From assembly GCF_000415985.1 (NCBI RefSeq), contig NZ_KE356561.1, positions 2,847,089-2,911,088 on the forward strand: a stretch of 64,000 nucleotides of DNA, in the 5' to 3' direction. The notes beneath the pieces are model-generated. The model was not told the DNA's origin, searched no databases, and saw only the letters and a list, made by a program, of their open reading frames with translations. Below are positions 8,657 to 18,203 of the stretch, one piece after another. Position numbers and translations under genes: made by a program. The stretch comes from Haloquadratum walsbyi J07HQW2. GTDB taxonomy: Archaea > Halobacteriota > Halobacteria > Halobacteriales > Haloferacaceae. Each line of letters starts with the position of its first letter. Position 1 is the stretch's first letter.

Positions 8657-9240
8657 GCCAACACCTCTATCATATCGATGGCTGCGTTTACCGCTTCCGC
8701 ACCTTTCCCGACACGCTCGCGTGCTTCCGCACCGCTCTGTCCCGGACCGGAGACACCAAATGTGACCGGAGTATCCCGCTCAAGGCTGATATCGGTCAAT
8801 TTCTGTGCGACTGCATCACCAATAACTTGATCATGATTAGTATCGCCGGTAACGATAGCGCCGAGAACAACAACAGCATCGATATCTTCACGACGGGCTA
8901 ATCGATCTGCAGCAAGTGGCGTATCATAAACGCCTGGGACCGGGAGCGTTATACTGACTATTGCATCTCTGTCAGCCGCAGTCTCCTGTGCTGCTGTCTC
9001 CATTTCCGTCGTAACTGAGCGGTTGAAATCGGCAACAATGAGTCCTAGATTGACCGTCTCTGTTATTTGACTCTCGATATCTGACTCAGCACGTAATTTC
9101 TCTCTGGAGTCATTTTCATTTTTATCCATAGTCTGTTCTTGTTGCTTCTCTTTTGACGAATTCACATCCTCGTGGGTAGCGGTATCTGTCTCCATATCGG
9201 TCGAGGTGTGTTCATTCATTGTTATATTGGTTAATATCAT
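8653..9240 (-). CDS. ribH: 6,7-dimethyl-8-ribityllumazine synthase with extended N-terminus
   Basis: This is the penultimate step of riboflavin synthesis, condensing the pyrimidinedione amine with dihydroxybutanone phosphate. LGLIVADFNRSVT, VPGVYDTPLAADRLA, VVLGAIVTGDTNHDQVI and the archaeal GVSGPGQSGAEA segment are all present. The core is about 135 residues. It is preceded by up to 60 hydrophilic Glu/Asp/Thr/Lys residues not typical of the enzyme, which usually has about 150. The start is uncertain: ATGs at 9240 and 9219 are in frame and both give an extension. The stop overlaps the aminotransferase ATG by four bases. Confidence 0.88.
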   Translation of the reverse strand: MILTNITMNEHTSTDMETDTATHEDVNSSKEKQQEQTMDKNENDSREKLRAESDIESQITETVNLGLIVADFNRSVTTEMETAAQETAADRDAIVSITLPVPGVYDTPLAADRLARREDIDAVVVLGAIVTGDTNHDQVIGDAVAQKLTDISLERDTPVTFGVSGPGQSGAEARERVGKGAEAVNAAIDMIEVLA

Positions 9241-9320
9241 ACCAGTTCAAATTAGCTATCGGTCTTTTCTGTTGAATTCAAACACAAGAATGTTAATCTC
9301 GTGGCTACGATAGCCGCTCA

Positions 9321-11249
9321 ATGAATTCAGATGAGGTCCCAGAGGGGGCTGAATCGCTTCCAGCCGGTGAAGAGTCACAACGACGCACGACCATTGGGTC
9401 TCGAGTGTCCACCCTCCCGGTTATTGATGCGATACGTGCACAGCGCACACTTGTGGGTGTTGTTACCGCTACTGTGTTTGCGCTTGTGTTACGTCTTAAT
9501 GCGCTCGGTGGTCGTGTCTTCCACTGGGATGAAGGTCGCGTCGGTTACTGGATCCTTCGATATCACGAGACTGGAATCCATACGTATCGACCGATAGTCC
9601 ATGGTCCATTTATTCCGATTGTTGATCGCTGGTTGTTCGAAATTGCCCCAATTACTGATGCGACTGCCCGTCTTCCGATCGCTGTTATCGGGGGACTGTT
9701 ACCGCTTGCAGCACTGTTATTTCGTGAGCATCTTCGAGATATTGAAATCATATCACTCGCGACTTTGCTGGCAATTAATCCGCTGGTTGTCTATTACTCT
9801 CGGTTCATGCGCAATGATGTTCTGGTTGCCACATTCGCATTTATCGCGCTTGGAGCTGTCATTCGCGGACTTGACACAGGTCACCTTCGATATAGCTTTG
9901 CCGCAGCCGTGGCGCTGGCTCTTGCGTTCACAACAAAGGAGAATGCACTTCTCTATCCAGTGTGCTACATTGGTGCTGCTGTTGTTGTGGTTGACTGGCG
10001 TCTCACACGGGCAGTAGCACGTGAAGAATCACACACACACATTCTTTCAGAATGGAAAACCCGGATTTATGTAGCGCTCACCGGACATGGAACAACACCG
10101 GGAATGTCACTTGCCCGCATTGGTTGCACATTTATTGGGTCACTCGTGCTGTTTATCGCTATCTTTACATTTTTCTATGCTCCACGTCCAGACCTTTGGC
10201 AAGCAATTGCTAACCCAACTCAACTACCAGACACAATAACAGCAGGAACTATCGGCGCAGCAGAGAAATTCATTGATCTGTGGGCAACAGGGGGGCGACA
10301 AGATCATGCGTATTTACCATACTTCCATGATCTTGTTGAGACTCTTGTATACGGTGCCCCAGCGCTTCTCTCATTTGGTCTCCTTGGTATCATCACAAAT
10401 CGATATGGTGTAATCACCGACCGTCGTCGACCACTGATCACATTTGCCACATACTGGGCAGTTGCATCCCTTCTTGGATATCCACTTGCGACTGATATTC
10501 AGGCACCATGGGTTACTATCCATATTATTGTCCCACTTGCAATTCCTGCGGCTGTCGGTCTCTCATTTGTCATTGAATCGGCTCACGATGCACTAATGAG
10601 GATTAATACTGACACTGTAACCGCTGGATTGGCGATTCTTATAATTCTTGCAGCTGCTGGCGGCGTTGCAGGTGCAAATGCAACGTATTTCAACAGTGCA
10701 TCCGCGGATGATAAACAGGTACTTCAGTGGGCTCAGCCGGAGAATGATCTTAAATCATCGATGTTGACTACCGGAGCTATCGCAGCGAGTAATGCGGGAA
10801 CTGATGTCCTCTTCGTCGGGACGACTCCACCAAGTGCAAGTAATACTGATTTCTATGTCGATAATGAATCCTCAGTTGCAACGGCACCACCCGGTGGTCC
10901 TGCATGGCACAGTCGACTGCCACTCCCCTGGTATCTCGAACGCACTAATGCGACAATTACGAGTACCGATCCTGACACTGAATTGGAAACGGCACTTTCA
11001 GACCCCCCGCCAGTCGTCATCAGCAAAGGTCATGACCGAGATGCGGTCTCAGCTACACTACAAGGGTACACAGCCTCTGAGCACAACTTCCGACTTTGGG
11101 GCGAGACCGTTGTGATATTTATTCATGATGAAACACGTGCATCAGTTATTGAATCGCCTCAAAAGTCATCATCTTCAGTCTCATCCCCGTCAGAATCGCC
11201 TGTCTCATCAACGCACAACTACCCGGTATCGATCGATACCGAGACATAG
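9321..11249 (+). CDS. Agl23-like GT-C membrane protein (TIGR03663 type)
   Basis: 642 residues with about 11-13 membrane spans. The family was named for association with flippase activity in haloarchaeal N-glycosylation, and its fold resembles dolichyl-phosphate-sugar-dependent GT-C transferases. The first external loop carries the acidic pair Asp70-Glu71 in FHWDEGR, the position of the catalytic acidic motif in GT-C enzymes, followed by YRPIVHGPF. SRFMRNDV and TTKENALLYP are further family-like segments. A hydrophilic Ser-rich tail follows the last span and an extracytoplasmic domain of about 170 residues. Upstream it is divergent from ribH. Function in glycan transfer is inferred from family, not proven. 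Confidence 0.8.
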   Translation: MNSDEVPEGAESLPAGEESQRRTTIGSRVSTLPVIDAIRAQRTLVGVVTATVFALVLRLNALGGRVFHWDEGRVGYWILRYHETGIHTYRPIVHGPFIPIVDRWLFEIAPITDATARLPIAVIGGLLPLAALLFREHLRDIEIISLATLLAINPLVVYYSRFMRNDVLVATFAFIALGAVIRGLDTGHLRYSFAAAVALALAFTTKENALLYPVCYIGAAVVVVDWRLTRAVAREESHTHILSEWKTRIYVALTGHGTTPGMSLARIGCTFIGSLVLFIAIFTFFYAPRPDLWQAIANPTQLPDTITAGTIGAAEKFIDLWATGGRQDHAYLPYFHDLVETLVYGAPALLSFGLLGIITNRYGVITDRRRPLITFATYWAVASLLGYPLATDIQAPWVTIHIIVPLAIPAAVGLSFVIESAHDALMRINTDTVTAGLAILIILAAAGGVAGANATYFNSASADDKQVLQWAQPENDLKSSMLTTGAIAASNAGTDVLFVGTTPPSASNTDFYVDNESSVATAPPGGPAWHSRLPLPWYLERTNATITSTDPDTELETALSDPPPVVISKGHDRDAVSATLQGYTASEHNFRLWGETVVIFIHDETRASVIESPQKSSSSVSSPSESPVSSTHNYPVSIDTET

Positions 11250-11314
11250 ATGTGATCTATTTGGACTTTCGCTGAAACTCAAGTTTTATTCGGACTGATT
11301 GGGTACCGACGGTC

Positions 11315-12514
11315 GTGTCAGTCACTCTTCCTGGACCAACGCTTGGTGTTGTCGGCGGAGGGCAACTTGGTCGAATGCTCGCTGAGGCTGCTGCTCCGCT
11401 TGGTGTCGAAGTAATTGTCCTTGATCCAACACCAGATTGCCCTGCTGCTCCTGTTGTTCGCGATCAGATTGTTGGTGAATTTGATGATCCAGACGCTGTC
11501 TCTGAACTTGCTGGTCGTGTTGATGCAATTACATTTGAGATTGAACTTGCAGATGCTGATCTTCTTTCAGACGTTACATCGACATTCGATGTGACGGTCA
11601 ATCCAGCACCCTCAACATTAGCGATGATCGAGGACAAACTCATTCAAAAACGAACTCTCGATAACGCTGGTATTCCCGTTCCATCGTTTCGAGCGGTCGA
11701 TACGGTTTCTGAGCTCAAAACAGCACTTGACATATTTGATGCTGTAATGCTAAAGGCTCGAACCGGGGGTTATGATGGTCGGGGGAATGTGCCAGTTACC
11801 GACCCCGCGAATGCTGCAGATGCACTTGCGTCAGTCGGTGGTTCAGCTATGGCTGAGAGGTTGATTGATTTCACGCGAGAACTCTCTGTAATTGCTGTCA
11901 AAGGAACCGAAACCACACGGACATTTCCACCAGGAGAGAACATACATGAAGCAGAGATTCTTCGTGAAACTATTATTCCCGCTCGTACCAGCGAAGATGC
12001 ACGTGACCGCGCAGATGCAGTCGCCCGTGATGTTCTCGAGACATTAGATGGTCGCGGAGTCTTCGGTATCGAGATGTTCGAGACCGCTGATGGGAATATT
12101 CTCGTCAATGAGATTGCCCCTCGACCACACAACTCTGGACACTGGACAATCGAAGGTGCTCACAGTTCACAGTTTGAACAACATGTCCGTGCCGTGTTGG
12201 GCTGGCCGCTCGGGTCAACAACACGCCGATCACCGACTGTTATGACAAATATTCTCGGGACAGTCGACACCCCATGTCCGGCAATGCTTACTGGTATTGA
12301 ATCAGTTCTTGCAGATGAACATACCTCGATGCACTGGTATGGAAAGGATGAGGTTCGCCCACTTCGTAAGATGGGGCACCTGACGCTTACTGATGATACG
12401 GCTGAGGCACACGATTCATCAGCAGAACCAGACCCATCATCGATTCAATCATTAATTGAGAGAGCACGTCGCTGTCGAGAAGCAGTAGCGTTTATTGAAA
12501 CACCGCTTGAGTAA
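11315..12514 (+). CDS. purK: N5-carboxyaminoimidazole ribonucleotide synthase
   Basis: ATP-grasp enzyme of 399 residues that carboxylates AIR to N5-CAIR in purine biosynthesis. The N-terminal GVVGGGQLGRML nucleotide-binding start, LDPTPDCPA, LKARTGGYDGRG and NEIAPRPHNSGHWTIEG are diagnostic. Translation starts at GTG 11315; the preceding ATTCGGACTG region gives a very short leader. purE follows after 10 bases, so the two consecutive steps are co-transcribed. Confidence 0.96.
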   Translation: MSVTLPGPTLGVVGGGQLGRMLAEAAAPLGVEVIVLDPTPDCPAAPVVRDQIVGEFDDPDAVSELAGRVDAITFEIELADADLLSDVTSTFDVTVNPAPSTLAMIEDKLIQKRTLDNAGIPVPSFRAVDTVSELKTALDIFDAVMLKARTGGYDGRGNVPVTDPANAADALASVGGSAMAERLIDFTRELSVIAVKGTETTRTFPPGENIHEAEILRETIIPARTSEDARDRADAVARDVLETLDGRGVFGIEMFETADGNILVNEIAPRPHNSGHWTIEGAHSSQFEQHVRAVLGWPLGSTTRRSPTVMTNILGTVDTPCPAMLTGIESVLADEHTSMHWYGKDEVRPLRKMGHLTLTDDTAEAHDSSAEPDPSSIQSLIERARRCREAVAFIETPLE

Positions 12515-12524
12515 TTACAATACG

Positions 12525-13178
12525 ATGCCGGCACATACTCCAGAGACTCCGACGGTACAGGCACTTCTTGACCGACTTCACAGCCAAGCTGATGCTGATA
12601 TTACTTCAACAGAAACACCTGACATCGGGATTATTATGGGATCTGATTCGGATCTAGACATCATGTCGGGTGCCCATGAGGCGCTTGAACAACTTGGGTT
12701 TGATGAACAGACTGAGTTCATGACTTCCCCGGACGCCCGATTCACGTATGAAACGTATGTTGTCTCTGCACACCGGACACCACAAGTACTGTATGCCTAC
12801 GGCGAAACAGCAGCTGACCGTGGAATTGATGTAATTATCGCCGGTGCCGGTGGAAAGTCTGCTGACCTTCCGAATATGACCGCCTCGATCGCATATCCAA
12901 TTCCCGTTATCGGTGTTCCTGTTCAGGAGAAATCGGTTGACTCGGTCATTGGAATGCCAACAGGTGCACCAATCGTTGCTGTTGATGCTGGAAAATCACA
13001 TAATGCGGCGCTTTCGGCTGTGCAGATTCTCTCTCGTGAGCAGGACGCGCTCAAAACACGACTTGAGAATTACCATACAGAGCTCATTACCGATGTTGCA
13101 GCAGATTCATTTCGAGTACATGATATCGGAGTCACATCACGCGCTGACAGTGATGAATCGAGTGCATCACACGAGTGA
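12525..13178 (+). CDS. purE: N5-CAIR mutase
   Basis: 217 residues that convert N5-CAIR to CAIR, the step after PurK. GIIMGSDSDLDIM begins the catalytic core at about residue 38, then VVSAHRTP and IIAGAGGKSADLPNM. The core is the normal size, but about 35 residues precede it and about 25 acidic residues follow it, as often seen in haloarchaea. ATG 12525 lies 10 bases after the purK stop; a frame-compatible ATG at 12495 would overlap purK and is less likely. Confidence 0.95.
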   Translation: MPAHTPETPTVQALLDRLHSQADADITSTETPDIGIIMGSDSDLDIMSGAHEALEQLGFDEQTEFMTSPDARFTYETYVVSAHRTPQVLYAYGETAADRGIDVIIAGAGGKSADLPNMTASIAYPIPVIGVPVQEKSVDSVIGMPTGAPIVAVDAGKSHNAALSAVQILSREQDALKTRLENYHTELITDVAADSFRVHDIGVTSRADSDESSASHE

Positions 13179-13603
13179 ATTCATAACTATTGGTATTTGT
13201 CTGGTGAGTATATGTATTCTCACGAGCCATATGAACCTCACATGAACTAACACAGTATAGTAGAGCAACCCAGTGAACTGCTCGGGGTCAAGCCCCGTGG
13301 CATTCGCCGTGTCAACTCGTAAATCTGTAATTATCTTGCTTGTTACTGCATACTGTCAGTGTGGAATAGTCACTCACGTCTCCTAAACAGAGAATGAAAG
13401 AATGAAATCTATTTCTCCAGATTCATCATATAAGCGGTATTTTTGTCTCAAATAGATCATTTGCGCCTACGCTTCACATATGAGTGTTCTGGGGTAGATG
13501 CATCAACAGTATGGAGATAATCCACCCGTGACGACATCAAGCGGTAATAAATCAATGCTTATACAGGGGCGTCGCTAATGAGAGACTGTTAGGAGAATAC
13601 GGA
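13179..13603. promoter_or_regulatory. Intergenic region upstream of the nuo operon
   Basis: It contains no gene. It holds a small perfect hairpin at 13283-13297 (CGGGG-TCAAG-CCCCG) inside text resembling an IS200/IS605-type end. An AT-rich stretch (about 13535-13562, aataaatcaatgcttatac) is the likely nuo promoter zone, about 45-60 bases ahead of nuoA. Confidence 0.4.
13283..13297. other. Hairpin resembling a solo IS200/IS605 end
   Basis: CGGGG-TCAAG-CCCCG palindrome followed by tggcattcgcc. It matches the general form of the hairpin ends of tnpB-type elements in this window (C/G stem with a short A-rich loop). No transposase remnant adjoins it. A terminator for purE, about 105 bases upstream, is the alternative. 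Confidence 0.35.
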
Positions 13604-14017
13604 ATGAGTGAATGGATCGCAGTCGGTGCACTCGGACTTGTCGCTGTTGGTATCCCGCTAGGGATGATGGCTGTATCAGCGATTCTTCGTCCGACTGTTC
13701 CCGAACAAGGAAAAAGCGCCACGTATGAGAGCGGCGAGATTCCGACTGGGTCAGCACGTGTCCAGTTTAATATCCAATACTACATGACCGCGTTGCTGTT
13801 TCTTGTATTCGATGTTGAAACCGTACTCATACTTCCATGGACCGTTATTTATCGGCCCGCATTAGAAGCCGGCGCAGATCTTACCACGGTGTTGCTACCG
13901 ATGCTTGTGTTCATTAGTATCCTCATCGTCGGATTGGTCTGGGCATGGCGAAACGGCGCTGTTAAATGGATCAAAAGTCCGCTCGCAACCCGTCAAAAAA
14001 CAGAACGAGATACATGA
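13604..14017 (+). CDS. nuoA: NADH dehydrogenase-like complex I subunit A
   Basis: 137 residues with three membrane helices. The loop sequence KSATYESGEIPTGSARVQFNIQYY is the conserved quinone-channel loop of subunit A, and VFDVETVLILPW is the second conserved segment. It is part of the membrane arm of a proton- or ion-pumping quinone reductase. It is the first gene of the operon and overlaps nuoB by ATGA. Confidence 0.95.
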   Translation: MSEWIAVGALGLVAVGIPLGMMAVSAILRPTVPEQGKSATYESGEIPTGSARVQFNIQYYMTALLFLVFDVETVLILPWTVIYRPALEAGADLTTVLLPMLVFISILIVGLVWAWRNGAVKWIKSPLATRQKTERDT

Positions 14018-14718
14018 GCAGCGAACAAAATAACGCATTCGTCACAAACGACACCCAAGTACAGACCGATACTCGAGACGCCCGAATATCAGGCACTGAT
14101 GAACGATTCAATTCGAAACTTCGCGAGGCATTCGGCTCTTCGCCGTTTATTCTCACGAAGTTTGACCAGTTTATGAACTGGGTCCGTGGGTCATCGATGT
14201 TCATGCTTCAGTTCGGTATTGCATGCTGTAGTATCGAGATGATGCATACTTATGCGGTCAAACACGATCTTGATCGCTTCGGCGCTGGTGTTCCACGGGC
14301 ATCACCACGTCAAGCTGATGTCATCATTGTCCCCGGCACAATCGTCTCCAAGTTTGCCCCTCGTATGAAACGCGTGTATGACCAGATGCCTGAACCAAAA
14401 TTCGTTGTTGGTATGGGCTCATGCACAGTCTCGGGTGGTCCGTTCCAAGAGGGATACAACGTTATCAAGGGCGCTGAAGAAGTCATCCCTGTTGATATCC
14501 ACATTCCTGGATGTCCTCCTCGTCCGGAAGCACTTGTCTATGGAATCGCAAAGCTCCAAGAACGGATTGCTAACGGCGAATCTGCACCGGTGACAGTCAA
14601 GCCGTATGAACTTCAGCAGTTTGATGACCTCTCACAGGACGAGATTGTCTCACAACTGGCTGATGATATCGATGAAGACGATCTTGTGATGCGATATGAC
14701 TGGGCTGATTCTTCATGA
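14014..14718 (+). CDS. nuoB: Complex I subunit B (N2 iron-sulfur cluster)
   Basis: 234 residues. It holds the terminal 4Fe-4S cluster N2, ligated by tandem Cys71-Cys72 (IACCSIEMM), Cys137 (GMGSCTVSGG) and Cys167 (IPGCPPRPEAL). It passes electrons to the quinone in the connecting module. ATG 14014 overlaps the nuoA stop; an in-frame ATG at 13966 lies inside nuoA and is unlikely. The N-terminal 35 residues are hydrophilic and variable. Confidence 0.96.
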   Translation: MSSEQNNAFVTNDTQVQTDTRDARISGTDERFNSKLREAFGSSPFILTKFDQFMNWVRGSSMFMLQFGIACCSIEMMHTYAVKHDLDRFGAGVPRASPRQADVIIVPGTIVSKFAPRMKRVYDQMPEPKFVVGMGSCTVSGGPFQEGYNVIKGAEEVIPVDIHIPGCPPRPEALVYGIAKLQERIANGESAPVTVKPYELQQFDDLSQDEIVSQLADDIDEDDLVMRYDWADSS

Positions 14719-16394
14719 GTCTTGAAGAACCCGAACCAACCCAGAGCGTTGAGAAAGCGGCTGAACAACTACCAACAACAGGTGATGAGATTGAATCACT
14801 CCTCAGCGATGTTGTTATCGGCCGAGATGACCATCTGAACGCACCAGGGATGGTTATTCGTCCGGATGATGTTCAAAAAACACTACGCCGACTCCGGAAT
14901 AAGGCTGGATTTGATCATCTCTCCTGTGTGACTGCTGAGGAGCGTGTTGACCGATATGAATCGATTTATCATCTCACAAGTTATGATGAACGCACTCGTG
15001 AGGTGAGCGTCGTTGTTCCAACCACAAAAGACGACCCCGTCAGTGAATCAGCTGCGCCCGTTTTCCGAACCGCAGACTGGCATGAGCGCGAGGCATATGA
15101 CCTCGTTGGAATCAATTATGACGATCATCCAGATCTTCGTCGAATTCTCCTTCCACAAACGTGGCAAGGGCATCCACTTTCGAACAACTATGACCAGGAT
15201 CGACCACAGATAGTCACCCTGAATGAATGGGAGAATCCTCTTGCAGAGGACCACCGAGAAGAGGAAGGTGACACAATGTATGTCAACATCGGTCCACATC
15301 ATCCAGCCACACACGGAGTTCTTCACGTCAAAACCGTGCTTGATGGCGAACAGATAGCAGATATTGATCCTGATATTGGCTATCTTCATCGATGCGAAGA
15401 GCAGGTTTGTGAGGCGAAAACATATCGCCATCAGATCATGCCGTATCCGGATCGCTGGGATTACGCCTCATCTGGGCTGCTTAATGAGTGGGCATACGCA
15501 CGCGCTGCCGAGGATCTCAATGATCTTGAGGTACCAGAGTACGCACAAGTTATCCGGACAATGGGCTCTGAGATCTGTCGTATCGCCTCACATATGCTCG
15601 CAGTCGGGACCTTTGCACTAGACGTGTATGGGGACTTCACTGCAATTTTCATGTATGCTATGCGTGATCGAGAGAAAGCGCAAAATATCCTTGAAGACCT
15701 CACCGGTCAGCGGATGATGTTCAACTACTTCCGACTTGGTGGCGTTGTTTGGGATCTACCAGAGCCTCGTGATGAGTTCTTCGAGACGATTCGTGACTTT
15801 CTTGAGGATCTTCCAACAGCGCTTGAGGAGTATCATGATCTGATCTCCTCAAATGAAATCCTTCAGGTGCGGACAATTGACACTGGTGTGCTTCCACCTG
15901 AGGAGGCAAAATCCTACGGTGCAACAGGACCAGTGGCCCGTGGGTCTGGGATCGATTATGACATTCGTCGCGATGATCCATATGGGTACTACGACCAACT
16001 CGATTGGGACGTCGTAACTGAGGATGGTTGTGATAACTTCAGCCGACTTCTTGTCCGACTTCGTGAGGTCGAGGAATCTGCAAAAATTATCGAACAGTGT
16101 GTTGATATCCTCGAGGGATGGCCTGAGGACGAGCGCACGATACAGTCAAACGTTCCACGAACACTCCGCCCTGATGATGATGCTGAAATCTATCGTGCTG
16201 TTGAAGGCGCAAAAGGTGAACTCGGTATCTACATCCGTGGCGATGGCACTGAGGAACCAGGGAGATTCAAAATTCGGAGTCCGTGCTTTTCAAATCTACA
16301 GACACTTCCAGAGATGTCCAACGGTGAATACATCCCAGATATGATTGCTTCTCTTGGAAGTCTCGATATTGTTCTTGGTGAGGTGGACCGCTGA
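14715..16394 (+). CDS. nuoCD: Complex I fused subunits C and D
   Basis: 559 residues. Residues 1-185 resemble NuoC (DRYESIYHLTSYDE, REAYDLVGINYDDHPDLRRILLP). From about residue 188 the NuoD domain begins with MYVNIGPHHPATHG and continues with YLHRCEEQ, MPYPDRWDYAS and the C-terminal SPCFSNLQ. NuoD forms most of the quinone pocket with NuoB. The C-D fusion is usual in haloarchaea and in some bacteria. Overlaps by ATGA with nuoB and by one base with nuoH show tight coupling. Confidence 0.96.
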   Translation: MSLEEPEPTQSVEKAAEQLPTTGDEIESLLSDVVIGRDDHLNAPGMVIRPDDVQKTLRRLRNKAGFDHLSCVTAEERVDRYESIYHLTSYDERTREVSVVVPTTKDDPVSESAAPVFRTADWHEREAYDLVGINYDDHPDLRRILLPQTWQGHPLSNNYDQDRPQIVTLNEWENPLAEDHREEEGDTMYVNIGPHHPATHGVLHVKTVLDGEQIADIDPDIGYLHRCEEQVCEAKTYRHQIMPYPDRWDYASSGLLNEWAYARAAEDLNDLEVPEYAQVIRTMGSEICRIASHMLAVGTFALDVYGDFTAIFMYAMRDREKAQNILEDLTGQRMMFNYFRLGGVVWDLPEPRDEFFETIRDFLEDLPTALEEYHDLISSNEILQVRTIDTGVLPPEEAKSYGATGPVARGSGIDYDIRRDDPYGYYDQLDWDVVTEDGCDNFSRLLVRLREVEESAKIIEQCVDILEGWPEDERTIQSNVPRTLRPDDDAEIYRAVEGAKGELGIYIRGDGTEEPGRFKIRSPCFSNLQTLPEMSNGEYIPDMIASLGSLDIVLGEVDR

Positions 16395-17455
16395 TGTCGG
16401 TGATACTGCAGTCGAAAACGCTGCTTCCTGAGACGATTGCAGATCTACTCGGTCTCTCAGGAACTATCGGGGCGATTGTTGGTGGAATGATTGGTGCATT
16501 TGTGATTGCCAACCTGCTGTTAGTTCAAACAGCTGTCGCAGGACCATGGGCTAAGCGAAAGATCACAGCCGCATTCACCAATCGTATTGCAGTCAATCGT
16601 ATCGGTCCATTTGGCTTACTTGTCATTGTTGCCGATGCTGTCCGATTATTATCAAAGGAACTTGTCGTTCCGGAGGGTGTTGACCGTCCAGCATGGGACC
16701 TTGGACCACTTATCATCCCGTTTTCGGCGCTGCTTGGGTTTGCGGTAATCCCGATGGGAAATGGTATCCAGTTGGCTGATCCCGAGACTGGAATTGTGTT
16801 TGCATTTGCAGCGGCTTCGATTGCATCACTCGGACTTATTATGATGGGATATAGTTCGAATAATAAATTTTCACTACTCGGTGGACTCCGTGCAATCGCA
16901 TCGAATATTGCCTATGAGATCCCCCTTGTGATTACAGGGGCATCGGTCATTTTATTCACTGGGACGCTCCAAACGAGTGCAATTGTTGCACAACAGAGTG
17001 AACCGCTCATTTCAATTGCTGGTGTGATAATACCACAGTGGTTTGCATTCGTCAACCCGTTTGCGTTTGTACTGTTTGTGATTGCAAATCTTGCAGAAGT
17101 GGGTCGAAACCCATTCGATATTCCTGAGGCACCAACAGAAATTGTTGCCGGATATCAAACTGAATACTCATCGGTATACTTTGTACTGATTTATCTTGGT
17201 GAGTTTATTCATATCTTCCTTGGTGGCGCCATCGTAGCAACGCTGTTCCTCGGTGGTCCTGCCGGTCCAATTCTTCCGGGATTCATTTGGTTTATTATCA
17301 AGATCTGGTCATTTTATCTCTTCACACAGTGGGTTCGGTCAGCGATCCCCCGACTCCGTGTTGATCAGTTTCTTGATGTCGGTTGGAAGGGGATGCTTGT
17401 CCTCTCGTTCGCAAATCTGGCACTCACGGCCATTATCGTGGGAGTGATAGCATGA
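16394..17455 (+). CDS. nuoH: Complex I subunit H
   Basis: 353 residues with eight or so membrane helices. It links the quinone site to the pumping arm. ITAAFTNRIAVNRIGPFG, the RNPFDIPEAPTEIVAGYQTEYSS loop region and SAIPRLRVDQ are conserved; the charged loop lines the quinone channel. It starts at ATG 16394, sharing one base with the nuoCD stop, and overlaps nuoI by ATGA. Confidence 0.96.
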   Translation: MSVILQSKTLLPETIADLLGLSGTIGAIVGGMIGAFVIANLLLVQTAVAGPWAKRKITAAFTNRIAVNRIGPFGLLVIVADAVRLLSKELVVPEGVDRPAWDLGPLIIPFSALLGFAVIPMGNGIQLADPETGIVFAFAAASIASLGLIMMGYSSNNKFSLLGGLRAIASNIAYEIPLVITGASVILFTGTLQTSAIVAQQSEPLISIAGVIIPQWFAFVNPFAFVLFVIANLAEVGRNPFDIPEAPTEIVAGYQTEYSSVYFVLIYLGEFIHIFLGGAIVATLFLGGPAGPILPGFIWFIIKIWSFYLFTQWVRSAIPRLRVDQFLDVGWKGMLVLSFANLALTAIIVGVIA

Positions 17456-17913
17456 TTGGATTGCTCAAATCAATGGCGACAACGATGAAGCATGCATTGG
17501 ACGGACAGACATTCACAGTCGAATATCCTGACGTCGCTCCAGAAGTCAGTCCTCGTTTCCGCGGGGTACATAAATTCAGCCAAGAGCGCTGTATCTGGTG
17601 TCGACAATGTGAGAAGGTCTGTCCGAATGACACAATTCAGATTGTTCAAGATGACAAACGAAATGGTGAGCAGTATAATCTTCACATCGGACAATGTATT
17701 TATTGTCGATTATGTGAGGAGGTTTGTCCTGTTGATGCAATTTTGTTAACGCAGAATTTTGAATTTACTGCTGATACGAAAGATGAGTTTGTCTATAACA
17801 TGGAACAACTGAAGAATGTGCCGTGGTACAAAGATATTGATCCGCTCAATTCCCGCGAACCAGACCGCGGTGGATGGATCGACGAAGGAGCCGGTGAAGT
17901 TGATTATCAATAA
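17452..17913 (+). CDS. nuoI: Complex I subunit I (two 4Fe-4S clusters)
   Basis: 153 residues. Two ferredoxin-type motifs bind clusters N6a and N6b: Cys47/50/53/57 (CIWCRQCEKVC) and Cys82/85/88/92 (CIYCRLCEEVC). In haloarchaea, which lack NuoEFG, it is the probable electron entry from an unknown donor. ATG 17452 overlaps the nuoH stop. A gap of 290 bases follows before nuoJ, unusual in an otherwise overlapping operon. Confidence 0.96.
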   Translation: MIGLLKSMATTMKHALDGQTFTVEYPDVAPEVSPRFRGVHKFSQERCIWCRQCEKVCPNDTIQIVQDDKRNGEQYNLHIGQCIYCRLCEEVCPVDAILLTQNFEFTADTKDEFVYNMEQLKNVPWYKDIDPLNSREPDRGGWIDEGAGEVDYQ

Positions 17914-18108
17914 TCGGTATCTCTGATCTATTGTAGCTGTCTATGTCTTATTCCTGCTCGTTTAATTTTCTCTCCGCATAAGCTATGACGCTTCTTTTCA
18001 AACTGTGAGTTGAACTGAACGTATAGATACGGTCAAGTCCACGTTTTAGCCATTCTCACCGGTAAGCAGTAACGTTTGAGTGAATCTTATCTACGATTTT
18101 ATTACTCT

Positions 18109-18139
18109 AGGGTATACACATGTGCATAAGAGATACCCT
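18109..18139. other. Hairpin in the nuoI-nuoJ gap
   Basis: AGGGTAT (18109-18115) pairs with ATACCCT (18133-18139); the loop contains the palindrome CACATGTG (18117-18124). It lies 65 bases before nuoJ. It could be a processing site, attenuator or protein-binding site between the two halves of the operon. Confidence 0.5.
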
Positions 18140-18203
18140 TATTGCGATTACTTTCGGGAACTTCTCGAAATATTCAAAAGGATACCTCAAGGAGACACGT
18201 ATA

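Noticed and set aside
18120-18203. Longer nuoJ1 with an upstream ATG at 18120
   Set aside because: The extra 28 residues have no NuoJ counterpart, and the AAGGAG site nine bases before 18204 supports the shorter start; the ATG also lies inside the hairpin loop.
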